From CAZWSX01 sp964636985 (lineage in GTDB: Bacteria; Planctomycetota; Planctomycetia; Pirellulales; Pirellulaceae): a stretch of 64,000 nucleotides of DNA. This document shows positions 16,924 to 26,040 of the stretch, one piece after another; the first letter of the stretch is position 1, and each line of letters opens with the position of its first letter. The stretch covers positions 62,001 through 126,000 of the forward strand of contig CAZWSX010000020.1 in the NCBI GenBank assembly GCA_964636985.1, read 5' to 3'. The translations under genes and the position numbers were made by a program. The notes beneath the pieces are model-generated. The model was not told the origin of the DNA, searched no databases, and worked only from the letters and a program-made list of their open reading frames with translations.

Positions 16924-17346
16924 GCCTGCTGTTCTCCGCAGTCGCCTTGGCTGCCGTGTTCCTCGTGACTCGACTTGTCGATGGTATCGATCATACCGGC
17001 GGTATCGTGTCGTTCGATGAAGACGTGCGGCGCGCTGAATTTGCTCCCGCAAACTTAGCATGGAGAGCCAGAGTGCGGATAGCGACCGTGGCGGCCAGCT
17101 GTCGCTTTTCCTCAACACGGCCACGGCCACGTCGACAAATGACTACGCCCTACCTCCGCATCCTTATCTTTTGGCGTTAAGAACCGTCTCCGCGATAGCA
17201 ACAAGCTACCTTTATTTGCCAGTTCCATTGCGCCGGCGGCGATCGTCCGCGCGATTGGCGCTCGTTTTGCATCCGCTTGGTTTCGGGAGATGTCTCACCG
17301 GTTGGGTTATCCGGTGATTCGCTCGAAATCCAACGCGAGGGTTCGC
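16924..17346. other. Divergent intergenic region
   Basis: 423 bases between the divergent starts of the rhomboid-like gene and the Wzz-like gene. No convincing reading frame, RNA gene or palindrome was seen. It should contain promoters for both genes; no strong -35/-10 pair stands out. An alternative start for the Wzz-like gene lies at 17290. Confidence 0.6.
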
Positions 17347-18825
17347 ATGACCGACAACTTTACCAACATGCTGACACTGCCCGAAGTCATCGCGGCCCTG
17401 AAGCGCCATTGGCTCAAAGGGGGCGCTGTCGCCGTCGGGATGCTGATTTTGGTCGCCGCGGCCGTCTTTTCGCTTCCTCGCACGTACCAATCGGAAGCGA
17501 AGATCTTGGTCAAAATTGGCCGCGAAACGGTGACTCTCGACCCGACCGTTTCCACCGGCCAACTCGTCTCGATCTACGAATCGCGCGAGAACGAACTCAA
17601 TTCGCTGTTAGAAGTCCTCCGCAGCCGCGAAGTGCTGGAACTGGTGATCGATCGCCTTGGGACCGACGCCATTCTTTACGGGGGCCGCATCGCGGAACAG
17701 CCTAAAGTCACGCAAGTCTCAATCGCCGGGCAAGATTCGTCGCTGGACGAACCTCACTCGCGGCGCAACGGCTCTGCCCGTCAGGCGTCGCTCAAGAAAC
17801 TCGAAAAGGCGATCGAGATCTGGGCCCCCAAACGTTCCAGCGTCATCGCCGTGAGAGCGAAAGCCGAAACACCCGACCTGGCACAAGCCATTGTCGCCGC
17901 TGTTCTGGATGCCTTCCGCGACGAGCACGTGCGGGTGAACCGTACCCAAGGCTCGCACGAGTTCTTCGTCGAACAGGAAAAGATCCTGAAAGACCGCTGG
18001 CAAGACGCAAGCGAAAAGCTGCGAACCACCAAGGACGCGATGGGCGTGGCCTCGATCGAAGGCAAACGCAACATGCTGCAACAGCAGCTCAACGACATCG
18101 AATCGCGCACCATCAGCGTCCAGGCCGACCTGGCCTCGAACGTCGCCAAAACGAACTCGCTGCGTCGAACGATTGCCGGGCTGCCCGAAACCACGGTCAC
18201 GTCGCAAGTCGAAAACGCCAGCGGTGCTCACGACCAGATGCGTGGTTCGCTCTACAGCCTGCAAATCAAAGAACAAGAGCTGCTGTCGAAGCTCCAGCCC
18301 GATCATCCTCAAGTGCTGGCCGTCCGCTCTCAAGTCGCGGACCTGGAGAAAATCCTGGCCGGCGAGCAAGTTGTTCGCCAGCAAAAGACGAAGAGCATCA
18401 ATCCTCACCGCCAGGCGATGGAACTCGACCTGCTCAATCAAACGTCGCAGCGCGACGCACTGATTGGTCTCTCGGAACAATTGACGAAACAGCGGGATCA
18501 GATTCTTATCGAACTCAAGACCTTGAACCAACAAGAAATCGAGCTCGGCGAACTGCAACGAACCGTTCAACTCGCCGAAACGAGCTATCGCGACGTCGCG
18601 GGCAAGCTGGAACAAGCTCGCCTGAACACCGCTTTGGAGCACGACCGGATTTCGAACGTGAATGTCGTCCAACCGGCGACGTTCAACAGCATTCCTGTTT
18701 CGCCTAAGCGGTCGATGATTCTCGTGCTGGCCAGCCTGATGTCGGCCATGACCGGCACCGCCGTTCCGCTCGGATTGGCCTTCAATGATCGCCGCTCGCG
18801 AATCGCCAGGATGGACTGGGAATAA
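17347..18825 (+). CDS. Wzz/GumC-type polysaccharide chain-length or export protein
   Basis: 492 residues from MTDNFTNMLTLPEVIAALKR; an upstream in-frame ATG at 17290 would add 19 residues. The layout is that of Wzz/GumC polysaccharide co-polymerases: a cytoplasmic N-terminal amphipathic helix, a first membrane helix (GAVAVGMLILVAAAVFSL, about 26-43), a periplasmic domain beginning YQSEAKILVKIGRETVTLDP, long coiled coils (about 200-440, with QPDHPQVLAVRSQVADLEKI), and a second membrane helix near the end (RSMILVLASLMSAMTGTAVP, about 455-475). The conserved proline-rich approach to the second helix (NVVQPATFNSIPVSPKR) is present. There is no fused tyrosine kinase. No polymerase or flippase genes adjoin it, so the polysaccharide it serves cannot be named. 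Confidence 0.87.
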   Translation: MTDNFTNMLTLPEVIAALKRHWLKGGAVAVGMLILVAAAVFSLPRTYQSEAKILVKIGRETVTLDPTVSTGQLVSIYESRENELNSLLEVLRSREVLELVIDRLGTDAILYGGRIAEQPKVTQVSIAGQDSSLDEPHSRRNGSARQASLKKLEKAIEIWAPKRSSVIAVRAKAETPDLAQAIVAAVLDAFRDEHVRVNRTQGSHEFFVEQEKILKDRWQDASEKLRTTKDAMGVASIEGKRNMLQQQLNDIESRTISVQADLASNVAKTNSLRRTIAGLPETTVTSQVENASGAHDQMRGSLYSLQIKEQELLSKLQPDHPQVLAVRSQVADLEKILAGEQVVRQQKTKSINPHRQAMELDLLNQTSQRDALIGLSEQLTKQRDQILIELKTLNQQEIELGELQRTVQLAETSYRDVAGKLEQARLNTALEHDRISNVNVVQPATFNSIPVSPKRSMILVLASLMSAMTGTAVPLGLAFNDRRSRIARMDWE

Positions 18826-18850
18826 CTCCTTCCCAACGTACTAATTCTTC

Positions 18851-18869
18851 GGGGCGTTTCTGTCGCCCC
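18851..18869. terminator. Hairpin after the Wzz-like gene
   Basis: ggggcg (18851-18856) pairs with cgcccc (18864-18869) around a 7-base loop, 26 bases after the stop codon and 86 bases before ychF. No T tract follows, so it is a weak terminator candidate or a small palindromic repeat. Confidence 0.35.
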
Positions 18870-18954
18870 TGCCACGCTGACGATCTCGCCTTCGCACGAT
18901 AAAATCGTCGGTTTCGTCGCGTTGGTTTGTCTTCTCTCCTGGTAGCGGTTCGTC

Positions 18955-20046
18955 ATGGAAGCCGGAATTGTTGGTTTGCCGAATGTCGGCAAAAGCACGC
19001 TCTTTAACGCCCTTACGGCTTCGAAAGCGGCTCAAAGTGCAAATTACCCGTTCTGCACGATCGAGCCCAACGAGGGGATCGTGAGCGTGCCCGACGGCCG
19101 CTTGCAGCGGATCACCAAATACATCGTCCCGAAAAAAATTGTTCCGACCGCTCTCAAACTGGTCGATATCGCGGGAATCGTAAAAGGGGCCAGCGAAGGG
19201 GAAGGGCTCGGCAACAAGTTCTTGCAGCACATTCGCGAGGTCGATGCGATCCTGCAAGTGGTCCGCTGCTTTACCGACCCGGATGTGATCCACGTGGCGG
19301 GTTCCGTGAATCCGCTATTCGACATTGAAGTGATCGAAATGGAACTCCTGCTGGCCGATATCCAGCAGCTCGAAACGGCGCTACCCAAGGCGGAACGATC
19401 CACTAAGAGCGGTGATAAGGACGCCAAGTTCCGCGTCGAAGTCATTAAAAAGTGCCTGGAACACACCAAGACCGAGCAGCCGCTGCGAAAGTTGAAGCTC
19501 GATCCGCTCGAAGAAAAGGCGATGAAGAGTTACGGCTTGATGACAGCCAAGCCCGTACTCTACGTGGCCAACGTCGACGAAAACGATCTTGAGGGGAAAT
19601 CGGCCTCGGCGATGCAACTGCGCGAGTTCGCCGCCAAGGTCGGGGCGGAAATGGTGCCCGTGTGCGCCAAACTCGAGGCTGAGATTGCCGAACTCGACGA
19701 ACCCGACCGGACCGAGATGTTGAACTCGGTGGGCCTCACCGAGCCCGCACTCGCTGTGTTGGCGCGAGCTGCCTACAAGTCACTTGGATTGCAAAGCTAC
19801 TTCACCGCAGGCGAACAAGAGGTACGGGCGTGGCCGATTCCCATCGGAGCGACCGCGCCCCAAGCGGCAGGCGTCATCCACACCGATTTCGAAAAGGGCT
19901 TCATCCGGGCAGAAATTTATTCGCTCGAAGACCTGGAGAAGTACCATGGCGAAAAGGAAATCCGCAACGCAGGCAAACTGCGAACGGAAGGCAAAGGCTA
20001 CGTCATGCAAGACGGCGACATTTGCCACTTCTTGTTCAACACCTAG
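18955..20046 (+). CDS. ychF: Redox-regulated ribosome-binding ATPase YchF (Obg family)
   Basis: 363 residues, the usual length. YchF is a universally conserved Obg-family ATPase that binds the 70S ribosome. P-loop GLPNVGKSTLFNALT lies at residues 6-20, the G3 loop DIAGIVKGASEGEGLGNKF at about 70-88, and NVDENDL occupies the place of the NKxD motif; this NxxE form is the family feature that favours ATP over GTP. The helical coiled-coil insert spans about 130-200 (KAERSTKSGDKDAKFRVEV). The C-terminal TGS domain runs from about 280 (LQSYFTAGEQEVRAWPIPIG) to the end (EGKGYVMQDGDICHFLFNT). The ATG at 18955 fits the family N-terminus. Firm call. Confidence 0.97.
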   Translation: MEAGIVGLPNVGKSTLFNALTASKAAQSANYPFCTIEPNEGIVSVPDGRLQRITKYIVPKKIVPTALKLVDIAGIVKGASEGEGLGNKFLQHIREVDAILQVVRCFTDPDVIHVAGSVNPLFDIEVIEMELLLADIQQLETALPKAERSTKSGDKDAKFRVEVIKKCLEHTKTEQPLRKLKLDPLEEKAMKSYGLMTAKPVLYVANVDENDLEGKSASAMQLREFAAKVGAEMVPVCAKLEAEIAELDEPDRTEMLNSVGLTEPALAVLARAAYKSLGLQSYFTAGEQEVRAWPIPIGATAPQAAGVIHTDFEKGFIRAEIYSLEDLEKYHGEKEIRNAGKLRTEGKGYVMQDGDICHFLFNT

Positions 20047-20110
20047 CCGGCTGGCGTCGTCTTGGCGAGACGTGCGGTCGGTTTCATCCTTCTAGTTTGG
20101 AAATCGATTT

Positions 20111-21490
20111 ATGAGCGTCGCGCCAAGGTTGATCGGTCTGGCCATCGTCTGTTGGCTGGCATGCATTGTCGGGCACATTGAAGCCGCTGATACGGGTTGG
20201 AAAGCCGGTTTCGCCAAGGTCAACATCACGCCTGAGCGGCCGATGTGGCTGGCCGGCTATGGTGGACGAGACCACGCGGCCGAAGGTAAGCTACACGATA
20301 TCTGGGTCAAGACTGTCGCATTGGAAGACTCCGCAGGGAAGCGGGTCGTCCTTCTGACGAGCGATTTGTGCGGCATCCCTCGCTGGATGTACGACAGCGT
20401 CAGCGACGCGGTCGAAAAGAAGCATGGTATCGGCCGCAGCGGCTTGCGGCTCTGTTACTCGCACAATCATTGTGCGCCAGTCGTGCGCGGCGATTTGGAA
20501 GACTATTACCCGCTCGATGCCGAACAAAAGCGGCGGGTCGACGAGTACTCCGAAAAGCTCGAAAAGGAGATGCTCGATTCGATCGATCGCGCGCTGGCCG
20601 ATTTGTCGCCTGCCAAAGTTGCCATGACGGTGGGCGAATGCACGTTCGCCGTCAATCGGCGGAACAACCGCGAAGCGGAAGTGCCGGCCATCATCGAGCG
20701 AGGTGAGCCCTTCAAAGGCCCCGTGGATCACCGCGTGCCGGTGCTGGAGATTCGCGACGCCAGCGGCGAAAAGCTGCGCGGCACTGTGTTCGGTTACGCC
20801 TGCCACAACACAACGCTTTCGTTCTACCAATGGTGCGGCGATTATGCCGGCTTCGCACAAATCGCTCTCGAACGGGATCATCCTGGTGCAATGGCCTTGT
20901 TCGTGACCGGTTGCGGCGGCGACCAGAACCCGCTGCCGCGCCGGACGGTTCCCCTCTGCGAAAAGTACGGCGAGCAACTTGCGGCAGCGGTAAGCGATGC
21001 TCTCAAGAAGGGAACGCGTCCCCTCCCCCCGCAAATTCGCACGGCACACGAATCGGTCGACCTCGCGTTCGACCGCGTGATGGAACGGGCTGACTTTGAA
21101 AAGCATGCCCAAGGGACTGACGGCCTACGGAAGCGCTGGGCCAATCGCTTTCTCAAGATGCTCGACGAAGGGAAGCCGCTTCCCAATTCCGCGCCGCTGG
21201 CGATCACTGCCTGGCGGTTAGGCGATTTAGAGTGGATCTCGATGGGAGGCGAAACGCTCGTCGACTACGCCGACCGCTTCCGTGCCGAATATGGAGAAGC
21301 AACCTGGGTCACCTCCTATTCAGCCGATTTGCTGGCCTATATTCCCTCGCGGCGGAACCTCATCGAGGGGTTGTACGAAGGGACTAACCTGTACGAGTAC
21401 ATGCATCCAGCCGAGAAGTGGGCGCTCGATACGGAACAGCGAATCGCCGAATCAGTTGACCGGTTGATGAAGAAGGTTCGCTCGAATTAG
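20111..21490 (+). CDS. Secreted neutral/alkaline ceramidase-like protein
   Basis: 459 residues with a Sec signal peptide (LIGLAIVCWLACIVGHIEAA, cleavage near residue 26). The mature protein follows the neutral/alkaline ceramidase N-terminal pattern: GFAKVNITPERPMWLAGYGG at 33-52, VVLLTSDLCGIPRW, LCYSHNHCAPVVRGDL with the His pair expected to bind zinc, GTVFGYACHNTTL, and ALFVTGCGGDQNPLPRR. It is closer to the standard family than the Tat-exported relative at 6437. A chain end with the C-terminal immunoglobulin-like domain of true ceramidases is not present, so the substrate is unknown. It lies 64 bases after ychF but is probably an independent gene. Three hairpins follow its stop. Confidence 0.85.
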   Translation: MSVAPRLIGLAIVCWLACIVGHIEAADTGWKAGFAKVNITPERPMWLAGYGGRDHAAEGKLHDIWVKTVALEDSAGKRVVLLTSDLCGIPRWMYDSVSDAVEKKHGIGRSGLRLCYSHNHCAPVVRGDLEDYYPLDAEQKRRVDEYSEKLEKEMLDSIDRALADLSPAKVAMTVGECTFAVNRRNNREAEVPAIIERGEPFKGPVDHRVPVLEIRDASGEKLRGTVFGYACHNTTLSFYQWCGDYAGFAQIALERDHPGAMALFVTGCGGDQNPLPRRTVPLCEKYGEQLAAAVSDALKKGTRPLPPQIRTAHESVDLAFDRVMERADFEKHAQGTDGLRKRWANRFLKMLDEGKPLPNSAPLAITAWRLGDLEWISMGGETLVDYADRFRAEYGEATWVTSYSADLLAYIPSRRNLIEGLYEGTNLYEYMHPAEKWALDTEQRIAESVDRLMKKVRSN

Positions 21491-21560
21491 GGTGGCACTA
21501 GTGCCACCCAGTCGGGTCCCAGGCGACCGGTGGTCGCCCGCCTTATCGGCACCCGATAAG
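21490..21560. repeat. Three hairpins in a row, one a perfect 20-bp palindrome
   Basis: Starting at the last base of the ceramidase-like stop codon: gggtggcactagtgccaccc (21490-21509) is a perfect palindrome; ggcgacc/ggtcgcc (21522-21528 and 21532-21538) pair around ggt; cttatcg/cgataag (21542-21548 and 21554-21560) pair around gcacc. The third ends 13 bases before the ATG of the next gene, so it could hinder ribosome binding. No T tract follows any of them. The arrangement looks like stacked palindromic repeat units. Confidence 0.65.
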
Positions 21561-21573
21561 CAGGACAAGATTT

Positions 21574-21981
21574 ATGAACGTAGTGACGCATCAAGTCTTC
21601 GACGAGATCTTTGGCCTTCTGGAGGCGATTGAGGTCACAGACGATGTCGACATGTCGCAATTCGATCCCGATGATGCCAACGACGTTCGAACGCTAGTCG
21701 GCATGCATTTGGGGAGGGTTGTGACTGAGTCCATTCCAGAAAATCAGGAACTGTTGATGCGATCGCTAGCGTTCTATGCAAATCGCGATCAATTACCCTA
21801 TCAGCAAATGAGAGATCGGTGCCAAGAGTTAAGTTTGCCCGACTCTTCGTCCTGGCCCCTGTTTTTTCTACGTATTGGTGAGGAACTGTTCGGTCCTCAG
21901 TTTGTCAGACACTGCGATGTCTCCAACGCCGTTGAACAAAACCTCGAAAGACCGAGCCTGGGGCTATTTCGCAGGGCCTGA
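21574..21981 (+). CDS. Small acidic hypothetical protein
   Basis: 135 residues, no family recognised. It is acidic and probably all-helical (FDEIFGLLEAIEVTDDVDMS, DANDVRTLVGMHLGRVVTES), with no signal peptide or membrane segment. A weak purine-rich site (aggac) precedes the ATG, and the nearest of three hairpins ends 13 bases upstream. It converges on the DUF1552 gene with 11 bases between the stops. Less GC-rich third positions than its neighbours make it a possible acquisition, but the frame is intact. Confidence 0.55.
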   Translation: MNVVTHQVFDEIFGLLEAIEVTDDVDMSQFDPDDANDVRTLVGMHLGRVVTESIPENQELLMRSLAFYANRDQLPYQQMRDRCQELSLPDSSSWPLFFLRIGEELFGPQFVRHCDVSNAVEQNLERPSLGLFRRA

Positions 21982-21992
21982 TCAGCGTGCCA

Positions 21993-23303
21993 CTAAGCAA
22001 ATTCCAACCCGCGCATGGTCCCCGTACTCGATGCAAAGCGGTCCGTCTCGATCCCCATCCGTTGCAGCATCGAGACGTACAAGTTCGGCAGGGGATAATT
22101 CTTCTTGATGTCAAACATCAAGTGCCCCGGGTGTTTGAAGCCTCCTCCGGCCAGGAGCACCGGCAGATTGTTGTTCGCGTGCGAGTTGGCGCTCCCCATC
22201 GGCGTGCCGTAGAGGACCATCGTTCGATCGAGCACCGTTTGCCCGTCTTCCTTGGCCGTCTTGAGACCCGCCAGGAAATCGTTCAGTACGCGGAAGTGCG
22301 CCGATTCGATGGTGGTGAGCTGCCCCAGCGCCTCCGGGCGATTGCCGTGATGCGTCAACTGGTGGGTTTCTTGGGTGACGCCGGGCAACTCCGCCACGAT
22401 GCTGAACGTGTTGATGAACAGCGTTACAACCCGTGTGGCATCGACTTCGATCCCCATCCGCGCGACATCGAGCATCAGCTTGATTCGATCGATTAGCTGC
22501 CGCGGCTCGGGATTGTCCTTCAGTTCCGTGCCAGGAGCGGCCGGTTTGGGACGCCGTTCCCATTCTTGGGCTTGCTGCAGCTTGAGTTCCAGGTCGCGCA
22601 CGGCCGCATAGTACTGCTCGAGTCGTTCGCGGTCGGCGGGACCAACTTTCTGTTCGAGCCGCTTGGCGCTCTCGCCGACCACGTCGAGTAAGCTTCGCCC
22701 TTGCCGCAACTCTTCGATGCGGGCCTCGATTTCTTCGGGCTTTCCTTGCACGAACATCTGCCGATAAATCGCGGCGGGACTCTTCTCAGGCGGAATCTTG
22801 GCGCCGCTGCGAGTAAACGACATTCCTTGCGTTGCCTCGGCATTCACGGCCAACGTGAGGCCCGGAAACCGGACCACCGGCCCTAAATGCTCCAGCGCGT
22901 ACTGGTCGAGCGAGATCGTGCTCTTGAACGCGGCGCCGCCTGGATGAGGTGTGGCCGAGAGGAAAGACCTTTCGGCTTCATGCGCGCCGTCGACATCGGG
23001 ATGCGACACGCCGGTGAAAACAGTCATGTCGCGGCGATGATCTTTGAGAATCTCCAGATACTTGGTGAGTTCGTAATCCTTCCCTTCTTTGGCCGGAAAG
23101 AAATTCTCCGGCAAGATCCCCATGTTGGTCTGGATGGCAACCATCCGGCGCGGCACAGCCTTGTCCTCGGCTGCTCGCGTCCGTCGGGCAAACGCAGGCG
23201 TCATGGCGTCGAGCAACGGCAGCGTCATGGCAACGCCGGCGCCGCGCAGGAGTGAACGCCGCGAGAGCGCGCGATGCGATCCGGAGGAAGTCTTCCAAGT
23301 CAT
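21993..23303 (-). CDS. DUF1552 domain protein, Tat-exported
   Basis: 436 residues with a Tat signal (LSRRSLLRGAGVAMTLPLL, about residues 13-31). Family motifs include VPRRMVAIQTNMGILPENFF, GKDYELTKYLEILKDHRRDM, VFTGVSHPDVDGAHEAERSF and, near the end, TMVLYGTPMGSANSHANNN followed by LPVLLAGGGFKHPGHL. DUF1552 proteins are of unknown activity and are almost always encoded with a DUF1587/1592/1588/1585 protein, as here: the partner ends 7 bases upstream of this start. Both are secreted. Firm as a family call, open as to function. Confidence 0.92.
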   Translation of the reverse strand: MTWKTSSGSHRALSRRSLLRGAGVAMTLPLLDAMTPAFARRTRAAEDKAVPRRMVAIQTNMGILPENFFPAKEGKDYELTKYLEILKDHRRDMTVFTGVSHPDVDGAHEAERSFLSATPHPGGAAFKSTISLDQYALEHLGPVVRFPGLTLAVNAEATQGMSFTRSGAKIPPEKSPAAIYRQMFVQGKPEEIEARIEELRQGRSLLDVVGESAKRLEQKVGPADRERLEQYYAAVRDLELKLQQAQEWERRPKPAAPGTELKDNPEPRQLIDRIKLMLDVARMGIEVDATRVVTLFINTFSIVAELPGVTQETHQLTHHGNRPEALGQLTTIESAHFRVLNDFLAGLKTAKEDGQTVLDRTMVLYGTPMGSANSHANNNLPVLLAGGGFKHPGHLMFDIKKNYPLPNLYVSMLQRMGIETDRFASSTGTMRGLEFA

Positions 23304-23310
23304 GAGTCGA

Positions 23311-25929
23311 TCACTTGTTCAAAAACAGTTCGCTCGCCACTAGTTCGTAAATCAGATTCTTCACGTTGCCGCCTGAACGCTCGACGATTTGGTCGATCGT
23401 CTTACGGTCGGAGAAGCCAATCGGTGCGCCGGTCGAGTAGATCGCCAATTGCTGGACGAAGTTCGTCTCAATTTGCCGGCGGTTCTGTAGCAACAGTTTC
23501 TTAAAGTCGTCGATTCCTTGGAACGGCACGCCAGCGGCAATCTCCCCCGACGTATCGACCGCCGGACCTTTGCGGTGGCTGACCGGATAGATATTGCCGA
23601 ATTTACCTTCCGGTGTCGTGTGGCCAGGATAGAGCCGGGCGAGTTCGTCGACTTCCCCCTGCGTGACGCGGTAGAGCGACCGCTTGCCGCCGATCACGTC
23701 GAAGCACTCCAAGGCGAATCCCGGCGGGTCCATCTTGCTATGGCACGAAGAGCAAGCGGCGGTGTCGCGGTGCTTGGAAAGCAATTCGCGAATGGTCGTT
23801 GCGCCGCGAACATCGGGCTCGATCACCGGGATATCTGGCGGCGGCGGTTTGGGCGGCTGGCCAAGGATCTTGCGCATCAACCACGCCCCGCGTTTGACGG
23901 GCGATGTTGTCGTCCCATTGGCCGTCACCTTGAGCACGGCCGCGGTCGTCAACAATCCGCCGCGGCTGCTGTCTCCTGGAATGCCAACGCCGCGAATGCG
24001 AGTCCCTTCAGCCGCCTTGGGAGCGCCGTAGTGTTCGGCCAGGCGCTGGTTGATCGTCATGAAGTCGGAGTCGACAATCGTCGTCGCCGGAGCGTTGCGA
24101 TTGATCATCTCGCGAAAGAAGGCTTGCGGTTCGCGCTCGATGGCGTCTCGTAGGATAGGTGTGAACTCGGGATACAGAGTCTTGTCGGGCGACGTCAAAT
24201 CGAGTTCGCGCAAGTCCAGCCATTGGTTCAAGAAGTCGGCGACGAAACGCTCCGACTTAGGATCGCCAAGCATCCGATCGATTTGCTGGCGGAGGACGCC
24301 CGGGTCGCGGAGTTTCTTTTCTCTCGCCAGATCGAACAACACGTCGTCGGGCATCGAGTTCCACAAAAAGTACGACAGGCGATTCGCAACGGCATAATCG
24401 TCCAGTGGACCGGGGTTCTCGTTGAGGAACAAAAAGTCGGGCGAGCAGAGAACGACTTGATAGACCGCCCGCATCGCGTCTTCGAATGCCGACCCATTTT
24501 TCACTCGCCCTTCCACGGCAGCGACGTAGCCCTCTAACTCGTCGGACGGAACCGAGCGTCGAAATGCTCGCGGAAGAAATTCCGCCAAAAGTTGCCGGGC
24601 GTCGTCAACCGGCGATCGCGATTGAACGGTTCCAAACACAAGCCGCCCTGGGCCATTTGCAGCGTCACCTGGCATCTGCTGAGGCGTCGTTCGCTTTGGT
24701 TTAGGGGCATCGGCAGCAAGTTTGTGGTACGGCACCAGCGGTAAGTCGCCGAAGAGTTTTTTGTGACTCGGTGGCGGCCACTCATCGTGGAGCGGACCTT
24801 CGATATTGATCCAGTCGACGGCGACTCCCGGTCCAACGTAGGCAGCGGCGCGGCCTTTGTATTCGTCGACGCGGAAGGGCCACAGCGACGCCGGGTTGAA
24901 CGTCATGTACCCCGTCGGTTCGAGCCAGGCTTCAAACTCGTGATGAGTTGGGTTGAGCGAAGGAGCGTCGAAATGCCCAAGGAGTCGCGGCCCCATGTAA
25001 AGTCCCGCCGCGCCCATGCGAGGTGATGGCTTGATCTCACCCTTGTCCCACCAAAACGACCACACGCTCATGGCGATGCGGTAGCGGCCCGGATGAATCG
25101 GAGCGAAACGGAATCGGCATTGGAAGGCCTCGTCCTTGTGGCGCATCAGGCCCATGGTGCCCGGCTCTTTGAAAGCGCCCCCTCTGATCGCCTCGCCGAG
25201 GCCAATGAAACGGCCGCCCCACTTGTTGACGTCGGGGATCGGGAAGCGCGGGTCGTACTTAAAATCTTTGAGGATCACCGCGTCTCCATTGCCGGCCACA
25301 TTCATCAGGTCGTATTGCTCGGTGCCGTACATCCGGCTGCGATAGACCTCCGGCGGAACGGCATACTTGGCAATCGCCTCATCGAAGGCAGCATCGAATG
25401 CCTGGCTATACCGGTTTAACAACACCGACGAGAACTCCAGCGCCGCGGCCGATCGATCGTATCCATACGCGCGGCCGTCGTCGGGCAACATGTCCTTCAC
25501 GTTGAGCCCCGGAAGATCCAGCAGATCGCGAAGCGTGTTTTCATATTCGGCCCGGTTCAGCCGGCGAATTACCGTGCGACCGTTCTCCTTGCGCTCAGCC
25601 GACTCTCGCTCAGTTAGCCCGTGAGCAACCGATCGCGCGAACGCCTGGGCCTCATCCGCCGAGGGCTTTTCCATGTCGGCCGGCGGCATCTCGCCGGCGC
25701 TGACCCGATCGTGAATCTCTTGCCAGCGCGCGAAGATGGTCTTGTCGGCCAAATCGGTCGATAGCGTTTGCAGGTCAAGGCCAGCCTTCTTGGTCTCCGA
25801 ATCGTGACACGAAAGGCAATGCGTTTCAGTGAAAGCCTTGATCGTTGCTGCATCGGCGAAATCGACAGCCCGGCAGATGCCCGCCGGAATGGCTGCGATC
25901 AAGAGAAGCAGCAATAAAGGCGAGCGCAT
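23311..25929 (-). CDS. DUF1587/DUF1592/DUF1588/DUF1585 secreted cytochrome-like protein
   Basis: 872 residues from MRSPLLLLLLIAAIPAGICR, a clear Sec signal; a longer in-frame start at 26037 is rejected because it would bury this signal. Domains in order: cytochrome c-like segment with CLSCH (ETHCLSCHDSETKKAGLDL) near 35-55, DUF1587 (VIRRLNRAEYENTLRDLLDL, about 118-180), a carbohydrate-binding-like middle region, DUF1595, DUF1592 (YAVANRLSYFLWNSMPDDVL, about 495-620), DUF1588 (GGLLTTAAVLKVTANGTTTS) with CSSCHSKMDPPGFALECFD, and DUF1585 at the end. The two CxxCH motifs could bind haem. It forms a two-gene unit with the DUF1552 gene. Confidence 0.92.
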   Translation of the reverse strand: MRSPLLLLLLIAAIPAGICRAVDFADAATIKAFTETHCLSCHDSETKKAGLDLQTLSTDLADKTIFARWQEIHDRVSAGEMPPADMEKPSADEAQAFARSVAHGLTERESAERKENGRTVIRRLNRAEYENTLRDLLDLPGLNVKDMLPDDGRAYGYDRSAAALEFSSVLLNRYSQAFDAAFDEAIAKYAVPPEVYRSRMYGTEQYDLMNVAGNGDAVILKDFKYDPRFPIPDVNKWGGRFIGLGEAIRGGAFKEPGTMGLMRHKDEAFQCRFRFAPIHPGRYRIAMSVWSFWWDKGEIKPSPRMGAAGLYMGPRLLGHFDAPSLNPTHHEFEAWLEPTGYMTFNPASLWPFRVDEYKGRAAAYVGPGVAVDWINIEGPLHDEWPPPSHKKLFGDLPLVPYHKLAADAPKPKRTTPQQMPGDAANGPGRLVFGTVQSRSPVDDARQLLAEFLPRAFRRSVPSDELEGYVAAVEGRVKNGSAFEDAMRAVYQVVLCSPDFLFLNENPGPLDDYAVANRLSYFLWNSMPDDVLFDLAREKKLRDPGVLRQQIDRMLGDPKSERFVADFLNQWLDLRELDLTSPDKTLYPEFTPILRDAIEREPQAFFREMINRNAPATTIVDSDFMTINQRLAEHYGAPKAAEGTRIRGVGIPGDSSRGGLLTTAAVLKVTANGTTTSPVKRGAWLMRKILGQPPKPPPPDIPVIEPDVRGATTIRELLSKHRDTAACSSCHSKMDPPGFALECFDVIGGKRSLYRVTQGEVDELARLYPGHTTPEGKFGNIYPVSHRKGPAVDTSGEIAAGVPFQGIDDFKKLLLQNRRQIETNFVQQLAIYSTGAPIGFSDRKTIDQIVERSGGNVKNLIYELVASELFLNK

Positions 25930-26040
25930 AAGCAAGCAGCGGAGGGCGGGGGAGGGAAGGTGGGTACTAAACCCCATGCTATCCACGACCGAAGGATGGG
26001 GCAATCTTTGCGCCGCCCGCCTTCTGAAACGCCCCAAACA

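Noticed and set aside
16924..17130. 69-residue N-terminal extension of the rhomboid-like protein
   Set aside because: Arg-rich, unlike a membrane protein leader, and the rhomboid match starts at MNWVDRL.
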